A DNA stretch of 26,305 bases from a virus. The notes beneath the pieces were generated by a model. That model searched no databases and had not been told where the DNA came from. It saw only the letters and a list, made by a program, of their open reading frames with translations. The stretch lies in IMG/VR virus record IMGVR_UViG_3300035698_001312, positions 1-26,305 of that record; one strand, 5' to 3'. The translations under genes were made by a program, and so were the position numbers. Of this stretch, positions 21,845 to 26,305 are shown piece by piece (positions within the stretch are counted from its first letter, which is position 1; every line of letters starts with the position of its first letter).

Positions 21845-22211
21845 GTGACCTCCAATCCCCATTAGGGACTACAGCGTGTGAATCCACTGAGTGATTGAAC
21901 TGGTAGACAATGGCTTCAATACTGCCGTAACTCGTTTGCACCACATGCTTACTGTACAGAGAGCTTGGCACATTGCCACGGTGCCCTTCGTAACTGTCTA
22001 ACCTAGGTAGGATAGCGTCATCAGTAACTTCATACAGCTCCCCTTGGACCTTGTCTTCCCCCCCTAGTATGATGCCGGGGAATCCCCCATTAATATCATA
22101 CATCTTACCATCAACAGTGGCAGTACCAAGCAGCTCGGCCCCTGCCTGTAGCATGGGGTTGGCACCGAACCCCGTCATTAATGTGCCGTAAACAAATAGG
22201 AATTTAGACAT
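21831..22211 (-). CDS. Gamma-glutamylcyclotransferase-like protein (AIG2/GGACT family)
   Basis: 126 aa. The family's signature is at the N-terminus, FLFVYGTLMTGFGANPML (Y-G-T-L/S-x), followed by LLGTATVDGKMYDINGGFPG, VQGELYEVTDDAILPRLDSY, where the catalytic Glu lies in the next few residues (DSYEGHR). These enzymes release 5-oxoproline from gamma-glutamyl amines or peptides. Start ATG 22211 has GGAGG upstream, encoded in the previous gene. It overlaps its neighbours by 8 and 14 bases. A role in removing gamma-glutamyl groups fits the neighbouring ligases and hydrolase. Confidence 0.87.
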   Translation of the reverse strand: MSKFLFVYGTLMTGFGANPMLQAGAELLGTATVDGKMYDINGGFPGIILGGEDKVQGELYEVTDDAILPRLDSYEGHRGNVPSSLYSKHVVQTSYGSIEAIVYQFNHSVDSHAVVPNGDWRSHVRG

Positions 22212-22632
22212 CCTTACTCACCTCCTGAACCACAATATCCATGTTACTATCTGTGAGTATCAGTGTTTTGTCCGAGTCAACGAACTCACTGTACTCCCCC
22301 ACATCCATACTAACTTCTGACACTTCCACTTGGGACTCAACACTAACTTTATCCCAAGCCCCAGTGTGTACACATACAGTGCACTCATTCCTATCAGCCA
22401 CACCTTTAAGGGCCATAACACCCTCTCTAGAGTGTGCCGGTGGTATGAGTACTGTGTGTGGCACCTTCACTAGGGTGTGGTTACCCCCAACACATTGCAC
22501 AAACGTCTTAGCTTTCTTTGTCACTATAAGTTCCTCCTCAAAGGCTTCTTTCTTTTTAAATTTTAACATCAGTAGGTAAATTATTATGTACCCCACCAGT
22601 ATCATAAAGTACTCACTCACAAAGCCACGCAT
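22204..22632 (-). CDS. Single-pass membrane protein with soluble domain
   Basis: 142 aa. The N-terminus has one hydrophobic segment (FMILVGYIIIYLLMLKF, about residues 9-25), followed by a Lys-rich stop-transfer sequence and a soluble part with VQCVGGNHTLVKVPHT and ECTVCVHTGAW, an acidic beta-rich end (DVGEYSEFVDSDKTLILTD). The gene can start at ATG 22632, overlapping the previous stop as TAATG, or at ATG 22605 (MILVGY), which has GAGTGAG upstream. The latter gives a tidy N-terminal anchor. Role unknown; may place a ligation-island partner at the membrane. Confidence 0.62.
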   Translation of the reverse strand: MRGFVSEYFMILVGYIIIYLLMLKFKKKEAFEEELIVTKKAKTFVQCVGGNHTLVKVPHTVLIPPAHSREGVMALKGVADRNECTVCVHTGAWDKVSVESQVEVSEVSMDVGEYSEFVDSDKTLILTDSNMDIVVQEVSKDV

Positions 22633-22925
22633 TATATATCTAAACGGGAATTGTAAAGGGTCGGCACAATAATACTGCGGGTGGGGCTTATCTTCTCTTG
22701 TAGTAATTGAGTTTTCTTTTCGTTGAGGTACGCCTTGAACACACCTGCCCGCTTGCAGTCACTGAAGACCCTGCCACCCACTGCTTGCAGGAAGTCTGTA
22801 CTTACACCAAGGTTTGTTCGCTGTATGATATGGCTCATGATAGGCTCTCCTACCAAATCCCCTTTGATGTAGTACACAACCGAGCCGAAGGCTAAGTCTA
22901 CGTTATCCCATGTTTTCTTTACCAT
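22632..22925 (-). CDS. Hypothetical protein
   Basis: 97 aa from ATG 22925 (MVKKTWDNVDLAFGS). I prefer this to ATG 22940 because GGAG lies nine bases upstream, formed by the tail codons of the preceding gene. No membrane segment; one Cys. A middle Gly-rich turn (FLQAVGGRVFSDCK) separates probable helices. It lacks the shared C-terminal tail, ending PTLYNSRLDI. Not recognised. Overlaps both neighbours, so translation is coupled. Confidence 0.58.
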   Translation of the reverse strand: MVKKTWDNVDLAFGSVVYYIKGDLVGEPIMSHIIQRTNLGVSTDFLQAVGGRVFSDCKRAGVFKAYLNEKKTQLLQEKISPTRSIIVPTLYNSRLDI

Positions 22926-23238
22926 TTTTAATCGCTCCATTTTTAATTGATTTGTATTTAAATTTAGGGGGTGGTATCAGGGGGGGTGTCTCGATTAATA
23001 ACCGGCTAATGTACACCTGTTCGTAAGTATCATGCACACTTCCTATGATCACAGTACCATCAGAGAAGATGCGCTGCACTACGAAGCTCCTTTCATACTC
23101 AAAGCAGGGGTCTAAAACTCTGCCCACTACCACTGCCATAAGAATTCTTTTCCACCTTGGTATCAGTACAGCTGGCTGTCTTCGTGGGATAACAGCTGTC
23201 TTTGATAGCAAGTGCTGCTCTATTAAGTAACTAATCAT
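22903..23238 (-). CDS. Small SH3-like protein with N-terminal extension and shared tail
   Basis: 111 aa if started at ATG 23238 (MISYLIEQHLL), two bases after the stop of the 27-aa minigene. The domain proper begins near residue 34 (MAVVVGRVLDPCFEYERSFV), where an internal ATG with AGGTGG 12 bases upstream could also serve. Body: FVVQRIFSDGTVIIGSVHDT, YISRLL. Tail: PPLIPPPKFKYKSIKNGAIK, a member of the shared Pro/Ile tail family, its AAT GGA GCG ATT codons giving the Shine-Dalgarno of the next gene (start 22925). Unlike its relatives it carries a basic N-terminal segment. Confidence 0.6.
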   Translation of the reverse strand: MISYLIEQHLLSKTAVIPRRQPAVLIPRWKRILMAVVVGRVLDPCFEYERSFVVQRIFSDGTVIIGSVHDTYEQVYISRLLIETPPLIPPPKFKYKSIKNGAIKNGKENMG

Positions 23239-23240
23239 AC

Positions 23241-23324
23241 CTATCTCACTTGGTTGTGTGTAAGAGTGCTAAAGCCCACTATACACGCAACTGCCTCAGG
23301 TGTTCCCAAATGACCTACTCCCAT
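23241..23324 (-). CDS. 27-aa minigene with strong Shine-Dalgarno
   Basis: A 27-codon ORF beginning MGVGHLGTPEAVACIVGFST. Its ATG at 23324 is preceded by AAGGAGGATTAGT, one of the best ribosome-binding sites in the window, and its stop lies two bases before the ATG of the next gene. Peptide features: Gly/Ala-rich, one Cys, weakly hydrophobic middle. It may be a real micro-protein, or a leader that couples translation. Family unknown. Confidence 0.5.
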   Translation of the reverse strand: MGVGHLGTPEAVACIVGFSTLTHNQVR

Positions 23325-23325
23325 A

Positions 23326-23502
23326 CTAATCCTCCTTAACTAAAGTGAAAGATACCCAATTATCTTGGTTGATTATTTCAATAACTTGCATACCATTTTC
23401 TATATGTGCTACACACAGGTGCTGCTTAACACCTATCGTGGGGTTGTCTGCGTTTTTAAATATCTTAACACCATTCCGTGAGGTTCTCACCCTCACTTGC
23501 AT
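23326..23502 (-). CDS. 58-aa small protein
   Basis: Starts at ATG 23502 (MQVRVRTSRNGVKIFKN), eight bases after GGGGAG that lies in the tail codons of the preceding gene. The sequence alternates strands with turns (TIGVKQHLCVAHIENG, then MQVIEIINQDNWVSFTLV), so probably a beta barrel or sheet like its neighbours, but it ends LVKED without the Pro-rich tail. The last codons encode the strong Shine-Dalgarno AAGGAGG for the 27-aa minigene. Not recognised. Confidence 0.65.
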   Translation of the reverse strand: MQVRVRTSRNGVKIFKNADNPTIGVKQHLCVAHIENGMQVIEIINQDNWVSFTLVKED

Positions 23503-23747
23503 GATTTAATCTCCCCAGCTATGACTACTGTTGTAAGATCAAACACAGGGTAGGGTTCACAGCAGCCAAAGTTAAGATGGGATTGCCAGCTATAAACTTT
23601 CCTTGCAGCTGACCCATCATCTGGGTATCGAAGAACTCTTATCCTACCCATCTCAATTGATACTTCATACAATTTATAAAGGTCCCCGCTTATTCTGCCT
23701 ACCAAGGCATCACCTATTTTTAGCCCTTCAAATTCTGTTTTAGTCAT
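23493..23747 (-). CDS. Small SH3-like protein with tail (cassette E)
   Basis: 84 aa. Starts MTKTEFEGLKIGDALVGRIS after GGGGAGG in the codons of cassette D. Body: KLYEVSIEMGRIRVLRY and KVYSWQSHLN, likely a five-strand barrel, with GDALVGRI similar to the G-D/G-Q opening of other members. Tail: EPYPVFDLTTVVIAGEIKSC, with ATA GCT GGG GAG carrying the Shine-Dalgarno of the next gene (start 23502). Similar tails occur in cassettes A-D, suggesting duplicated modules. Function unknown. Confidence 0.66.
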   Translation of the reverse strand: MTKTEFEGLKIGDALVGRISGDLYKLYEVSIEMGRIRVLRYPDDGSAARKVYSWQSHLNFGCCEPYPVFDLTTVVIAGEIKSCK

Positions 23748-24012
23748 ACTTGAACCTCCCCATTCTTAATGACAGTGTTGGTAAGTGTGGGGGAGGGACA
23801 TGGGCAGCTCGACTTACAAGTACTATCTCCCTATCAAATAAGGTGGTGCTCCGCATTGCTTCATTATTAATTCTAAGGTTGGTGAGTTGGGGGTTACTTT
23901 CGGATACTGTGTAGGCCTTATCCAAAATTAAATTGAACATATCAAGATTCTTAGCGACTATACTGTCGGGATTTACCCTGATCTCATCCCCAATATTAGC
24001 TATCCTGGACAT
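23740..24012 (-). CDS. Small SH3-like protein with tail (cassette D)
   Basis: 90 aa. Starts MSRIANIGDEIRVNPDS after AGGAGGT, eight bases upstream, which is the Gly-Gly part of the preceding tail. Body: KAYTVSESNPQLTNLRIN and DREIVLVSRAAH, again short strands. Tail: VPPPHLPTLSLRMGRFKYD, the ATG GGG AGG codons serving as Shine-Dalgarno for the next gene at 23747. Shares the IGDEI-R-V opening with IGDRFVV at 20085. Function unknown. Confidence 0.66.
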   Translation of the reverse strand: MSRIANIGDEIRVNPDSIVAKNLDMFNLILDKAYTVSESNPQLTNLRINNEAMRSTTLFDREIVLVSRAAHVPPPHLPTLSLRMGRFKYD

Positions 24013-24253
24013 GACTGATACCTCCTGAATAAATAACAGTTAACACTAGAGGGGGTGTGGGTTCCCTAGGGGCGGCAGTAACCATAGTAAATATATCTTG
24101 TGGGTACTCTCCCCAAAGGACTTCATCAGGCTGGTACTCTCGGACACGAGCTATCGCTAACATATGTTGGCCCTGTTTAAATGAGCCCAGCCCTACCACA
24201 CGGTACAAGTCCTGCGTATTTTTCAGTAAATCCCCCACTATAAACTTATCCAT
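23996..24253 (-). CDS. Small SH3-like protein with tail (cassette C)
   Basis: 85 aa from ATG 24253 (MDKFIVGDLLKNTQDLYR), which follows GGGG in the tail codons of the preceding gene; the ATG at 24271 has no such signal. Body: LYRVVGLGSFKQGQHMLA, ARVREYQPDEVLWGEY. Tail: EPTPPLVLTVIYSGGISHVQ. The Ser-Gly-Gly-Ile-Ser-His codons spell AGGAGGTATCAGTCATG, that is, Shine-Dalgarno, spacer and start codon of cassette D. Probable paralog of A and B. Confidence 0.68.
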   Translation of the reverse strand: MDKFIVGDLLKNTQDLYRVVGLGSFKQGQHMLAIARVREYQPDEVLWGEYPQDIFTMVTAAPREPTPPLVLTVIYSGGISHVQDS

Positions 24254-24509
24254 GTGAGATAACCCCATCAAAAATGGTATTAACTGGGAGGCTAGGCAAT
24301 GGCTCTTCTTCTTGCAAAGTGCAGTACTTATTCCAGATGGCTAAAATCCCAAGCCTCTCGTGTACTACGCTGATTGCCCTATCAGGCATCCCTTTGTAAG
24401 GTCCCAACACTCTGTAAATTGACCCATCTAGCCTGCTTGACATATACTCAGGGGCCTTGTAATAAACTCGTTGGCCTTCCCTAAATCTTTTATCAGTTTC
24501 ATGTGACAT
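24246..24509 (-). CDS. Small SH3-like protein with tail (cassette B)
   Basis: 87 aa from ATG 24509 (MSHETDKRFREGQRVYYKAP), seven bases or so after GGGAG; the frame start at 24527 is unsupported. It aligns along its length with cassette A: F-x-x-G-Q-x-V/x in the opening, then S-R-L-D-G-S-I-Y-R-V-L-G-P versus S-L-R-G-K-V-F-M-V-V-G-P, and later AIWNKYC versus VFWSKHC. Tail: EEPLPSLPVNTIFDGVISHG. This is the clearest paralog pair in the array. Function unknown. Confidence 0.7.
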   Translation of the reverse strand: MSHETDKRFREGQRVYYKAPEYMSSRLDGSIYRVLGPYKGMPDRAISVVHERLGILAIWNKYCTLQEEEPLPSLPVNTIFDGVISHG

Positions 24510-24759
24510 GTTCAATAACTCCCGCATTTACTATAGTTACTGGCAATTTAGGTGCCAGTTCTTGATGAACTGCGTAGCAGTGTTTACTCCAGAAAACTAT
24601 ATGTCCAACCCCCCTGTTGTAGACATGTATTGCAAGGTCAGGGTTGACTAAATTAGGGCCCACCACCATAAACACCTTACCACGGAGGCTACTAGCTCCT
24701 GGGGGCATGAACCTAACTAGCTGGCCTTTACAGAACTTTCCTATCTTTTCTTTAGGCAT
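24499..24759 (-). CDS. Small SH3-like protein with tail (cassette A)
   Basis: 86 aa from ATG 24759 (MPKEKIGKFCKGQLVRFMPP). The upstream frame extends to a GTG at 24837, but the ATG follows the previous stop by two bases, has GGGG upstream, and gives the same length as its paralog cassette B. Body: SSLRGKVFMVVGPNLVNPDL, HIVFWSKHCYAV. Tail: ELAPKLPVTIVNAGVIEHVT, with GCG GGA GTT ATT holding the Shine-Dalgarno of cassette B. One-quarter of its residues appear identical to B by eye. Confidence 0.7.
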   Translation of the reverse strand: MPKEKIGKFCKGQLVRFMPPGASSLRGKVFMVVGPNLVNPDLAIHVYNRGVGHIVFWSKHCYAVHQELAPKLPVTIVNAGVIEHVT

Positions 24760-24761
24760 AC

Positions 24762-25049
24762 CTAATACCCCATATGATCTGACAACGATTGGGCCTGACT
24801 CATGCTCACCATTGCCAGTTGTGATATCTTCTCCCACTCCTCCTGCTCCTTCGCAGCAGTGCGTAGGATTAACATACCTTCCGGCCCCGTTGATTGGTAT
24901 AAGGGTTGGTGGTGTGCAGCAGTAAAGTCAGCTACCTGCCTAGCAAATTCCTCTTGCTCATGCGGGTCGGTAGCAGGGAAGTGCATTTGTCCCACGTTAC
25001 CTAGATTGGTGGCGATTGCTGCTAAAATACTATTACGATAGATCGTCAT
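24762..25049 (-). CDS. Hypothetical helical protein
   Basis: 95 aa from ATG 25049 (MTIYRNSILAAIATNLGN), with GGGGAT eight bases upstream; the ATG at 25064 has no ribosome-binding site. The protein is mainly helical and acidic: HEQEEFARQVADFTAAHHQP and AAKEQEEWEKISQLAMVSMS. No Cys, no membrane segment. Not recognised. It starts the run that leads into the tail cassettes, its final codons (ATG GGG TAT) forming the Shine-Dalgarno of cassette A. Confidence 0.6.
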   Translation of the reverse strand: MTIYRNSILAAIATNLGNVGQMHFPATDPHEQEEFARQVADFTAAHHQPLYQSTGPEGMLILRTAAKEQEEWEKISQLAMVSMSQAQSLSDHMGY

Positions 25050-25284
25050 CGTGGAAATCCCCATTGAGAATTACTTTAGTTAAGTTGCGGTCAGATTTTT
25101 TGTAAGGCTTCTGTCTGGGCTTACCTCGGATAGTCTTTGGACCTCTGGTATAGGCAGGCATCTCCCTTGTCTGTGACTTAGCGAACACAGCAACACCACC
25201 TACCCAATCCTTGGCACGCTGGTTCTTAATAATTAAACGACCTTCCCCATTCCAATCTTGCAGGCTTTTCATTTCATTACTCAT
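25033..25284 (-). CDS. Basic hypothetical protein, first gene after the intergenic region
   Basis: 83 aa from ATG 25284 (MSNEMKSLQDWNGEGRLI); ATG 25272 is an alternative with GAG upstream. Strongly basic centre (GPKTIRGKPRQKPYKKSDRN) and acidic end (GDFHDDDLS), so DNA or RNA binding is possible. It is the first gene downstream of the 189-base gap and so may be an early gene of this transcription unit. Not recognised. Confidence 0.6.
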   Translation of the reverse strand: MSNEMKSLQDWNGEGRLIIKNQRAKDWVGGVAVFAKSQTREMPAYTRGPKTIRGKPRQKPYKKSDRNLTKVILNGDFHDDDLS

Positions 25285-25473
25285 AAGAATACTATCCTAA
25301 GTGGTTGATTTAAATACATATCTATAGTAGCAGCAATAACACTACGACTATGGATAGGTACTAAAGCGGGGCTCTATACCGCTTGCGCCTCATTGAATTA
25401 GGTCATGGTGTGCATCCCCCTTTACATTATTACTGGTAGTCCTCGGTGCGTTAAGGCCGCACGTACCTATAAA
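25285..25473 (-). promoter_or_regulatory. Intergenic region with hairpins and a promoter-like motif
   Basis: Largest gap without a gene (189 bases). On the minus strand: a hairpin GTGCG-loop-CGCAC just after the upstream stop (25462-25446), flanked by a GGTA/TACC extension but with no T-tract; then AATAATGTAAAGG (core AATGTAA at 25428-25422); then a second hairpin AAGCGG/CCGCTT (25384-25364); and an AT-rich stretch before the start at 25284. No tRNA fold and no ORF of useful length. Likely a leader or promoter region for the downstream operon; the exact start point cannot be read. Confidence 0.4.
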
Positions 25474-25971
25474 TTATTTAACTAATTGTGCAGCATACTC
25501 CAACAACCACACCTTAGGGGCTATCCATATCTGTAGCCATTCTATATTGATTAAAAAGAAGGAAATGAAAATAGAAATGACTGAAATAACACAGGCGAGG
25601 GCCACAATAAAATCCCCATCAGAATTAAACCGTATGTCCCAATTAGGGCCATTAACCGCACAAGTTTCACCGTTCCTCTTTTCCAGATGCACTTTAGTTA
25701 GCTCAGAATATTTTTCGCCATGCGTGTACTTATATCCCTCCCCTTTATTATAAGGCTTACTAAACTTTTTAATAAACACTACAAAAAATGTAGGCACCAG
25801 TATAATAAGCACTAGACCAAACAACATCATCATGAAACTGTGAACACCATGCCACAATAACAGTTGGTAGACTACATCAGGTATCTCTTCTTGAAGTACT
25901 TGCAATCCCCCTGCTACCCCAGTTTGCACTTGGGTTAGCATTTCTAATAGTGCTTTATTTAATTCTTCCAT
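25474..25971 (-). CDS. Membrane protein with N-terminal helix and three transmembrane segments
   Basis: 165 aa. ATG 25971 follows AAGGAG with six bases between. The N-terminal part (LLEMLTQVQTGVAGGLQVLQ then EEIPDVVYQLLLWHGVHSF) leads into hydrophobic segment one (FGLVLIILVPTFFVVF), then a soluble loop with basic and aromatic residues, segment two (ALACVISVISIFISFFLI), and a third amphipathic one (WIAPKVWLLEY). The IPDVV-x-QLL-x-W motif recalls small phage membrane proteins, some annotated as holins, but I cannot confirm that. Located directly after a two-segment membrane gene. Confidence 0.7.
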   Translation of the reverse strand: MEELNKALLEMLTQVQTGVAGGLQVLQEEIPDVVYQLLLWHGVHSFMMMLFGLVLIILVPTFFVVFIKKFSKPYNKGEGYKYTHGEKYSELTKVHLEKRNGETCAVNGPNWDIRFNSDGDFIVALACVISVISIFISFFLINIEWLQIWIAPKVWLLEYAAQLVK

Positions 25972-26006
25972 ATTTATCTCCTTACAGTTATTTCAACTGA
26001 TTTCTT

Positions 26007-26204
26007 TTATGGATTAGCCGCGTGATAGGTTAAAATTGCAATCATAATAACAAGGGAGACTGCCCCAAGTTTATGGCCCAATAAAACATAACTTCTATCC
26101 CTCTCAAAAAAGCACATTATTTCCTGTGCCAAATAAACCCCAGAAAAGACAGCTGAAATTACCCCCACCAACAACGACATTACTACAATAAATCCTTCAA
26201 TCAT
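26007..26204 (-). CDS. Small two-segment membrane protein
   Basis: 65 aa from ATG 26204 (MIEGFIVVMSLLVGVISAVF), seven bases after GGAGG. The longer frame start at 26273 would run through an intrinsic terminator hairpin and has no ribosome-binding site, so it is rejected. Two hydrophobic segments (about residues 4-22 and 44-60) are joined by a charged loop (MCFFERDRSYVLL). Holin-like topology, but no family recognised. The pair with the next membrane gene suggests they act together. Confidence 0.7.
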   Translation of the reverse strand: MIEGFIVVMSLLVGVISAVFSGVYLAQEIMCFFERDRSYVLLGHKLGAVSLVIMIAILTYHAANP

Positions 26205-26227
26205 ACTATACCTCCAATTATCAAGTA

Positions 26228-26264
26228 TAAAAAAGCCCCTACACAGTGCTACCTGAGAGGGGCT
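26228..26264 (-). terminator. Rho-independent terminator
   Basis: On the minus strand AGCCCCT (26264-26258) pairs with AGGGGCT (26240-26234) across a 17-base loop, followed directly by six T (26233-26228). GC-rich 7-bp stem plus T-tract is the standard intrinsic form. It ends transcription arriving from beyond the right edge, only 24 bases before the start of the small membrane gene, so that gene needs read-through or a promoter overlapping the terminator. Confidence 0.78.
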
Positions 26265-26273
26265 ACAAGACAC

Positions 26274-26297
26274 GCCAACGAATAGCTACACATTGGC
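26274..26297 (-). other. Hairpin upstream of the terminator
   Basis: Minus strand GCCAATG (26297-26291) can pair with CGTTGGC (26280-26274) with one G-U pair and a 10-base loop. It lies 9 bases before the terminator stem. It might be an RNase III site, an antiterminator competitor, or the 3' end of an RNA that begins outside the window. Confidence 0.35.
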
Positions 26298-26305
26298 ATG
26301 GGTTA

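Larger units (their letters stand above)
23493..24759 (-). repeat. Tandem array of five tail-bearing gene cassettes (A-E)
   Basis: Five consecutive small genes of 84-90 codons each end with a related 17-22-residue tail and each tail's codons contain the ribosome-binding site for the next gene. A and B are clearly paralogous throughout; C, D and E are more diverged, with the tail best conserved. Three further tail genes lie outside the array (22903-23238, 20078-20347, 19816-20085). Growth by unequal recombination of [gene + tail/ribosome site] units explains the pattern; this is an inference from visual comparison. Confidence 0.5.

Noticed and set aside
25285-25473. tRNA or other structured RNA gene in the gap
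   Set aside because: Two short hairpins are present, but no cloverleaf, no T-loop consensus and no acceptor stem can be drawn.
26007-26273. 88-aa version of the small membrane gene starting at 26273
   Set aside because: Its first 23 codons run through an intrinsic terminator; ATG 26204 has GGAGG at proper distance.
1-26305. CRISPR array, insertion sequence, integrase or attachment site
   Set aside because: No regularly spaced direct repeats, transposase, recombinase or flanking inverted repeats were found by eye.

Overview
The window is part of a lytic tailed-phage genome (Caudoviricetes). Evidence: genes are all on the minus strand, packed end to end with overlaps of a few bases, and the replication set is T7-like (TOPRIM primase-helicase, family A DNA polymerase, 5'-3' exonuclease, likely SSB, endonuclease I, endonuclease VII). 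A phage ribonucleotide reductase and an ECF-like sigma factor are also present. No integrase, phage RNA polymerase or virion gene is visible. The sigma factor together with an ATP-grasp / glutamine amidotransferase / amidoligase cluster recalls coliphage phiEco32, but the T7-like replication genes and RNR make this a mosaic. The host cannot be named from the sequence.

Reading in the direction of transcription (26305 down to 1): an intrinsic terminator (about 26228-26264) precedes two membrane-protein genes (26.2-25.5 kb). A 189-base intergenic region (25285-25473) is followed by a run of small genes (25.3-22.2 kb). Many of these encode short, probably SH3/KOW-like beta proteins that share a C-terminal tail. 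The codons of that tail contain the Shine-Dalgarno sequence of the next gene.

From 22.2 to 13.9 kb lies a peptide/gamma-glutamyl ligation island. It holds a gamma-glutamylcyclotransferase-like protein, an unrecognised Cys/His-rich protein, a class I GATase-like hydrolase, two tail-bearing small proteins, an ATP-grasp ligase, three tandem paralogs of unknown function, a class II glutamine amidotransferase with a C-terminal zinc ribbon, a phiEco32-type amidoligase, an unknown protein and a second amidoligase. It therefore carries probable bond-making and bond-breaking enzymes side by side.

After an 83-base gap with a promoter-like sequence, 13.9-5.0 kb is the replication and recombination block: primase-helicase, small proteins, metallophosphoesterase, sigma factor, endonuclease VII, DNA polymerase, a 44-aa coiled-coil protein, SSB, 5'-3' exonuclease and a DEDD exonuclease with a zinc ribbon. 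From 5.0 to 1 kb come a ClpP-like protease overlapping a glutaredoxin-fold protein without cysteines, endonuclease I, a dATP/dGTP diphosphohydrolase-family protein, a membrane protein, and RNR beta and alpha (alpha runs off the left edge).

Several starts were moved to downstream ATG, or to TTG, because a Shine-Dalgarno sequence or the adjoining stop codon favours them. Four small genes shorter than 60 codons were added (1439-1585, 7618-7752, 23241-23324, 23326-23502). All functions are inferred from motifs read by eye; no database search was possible.
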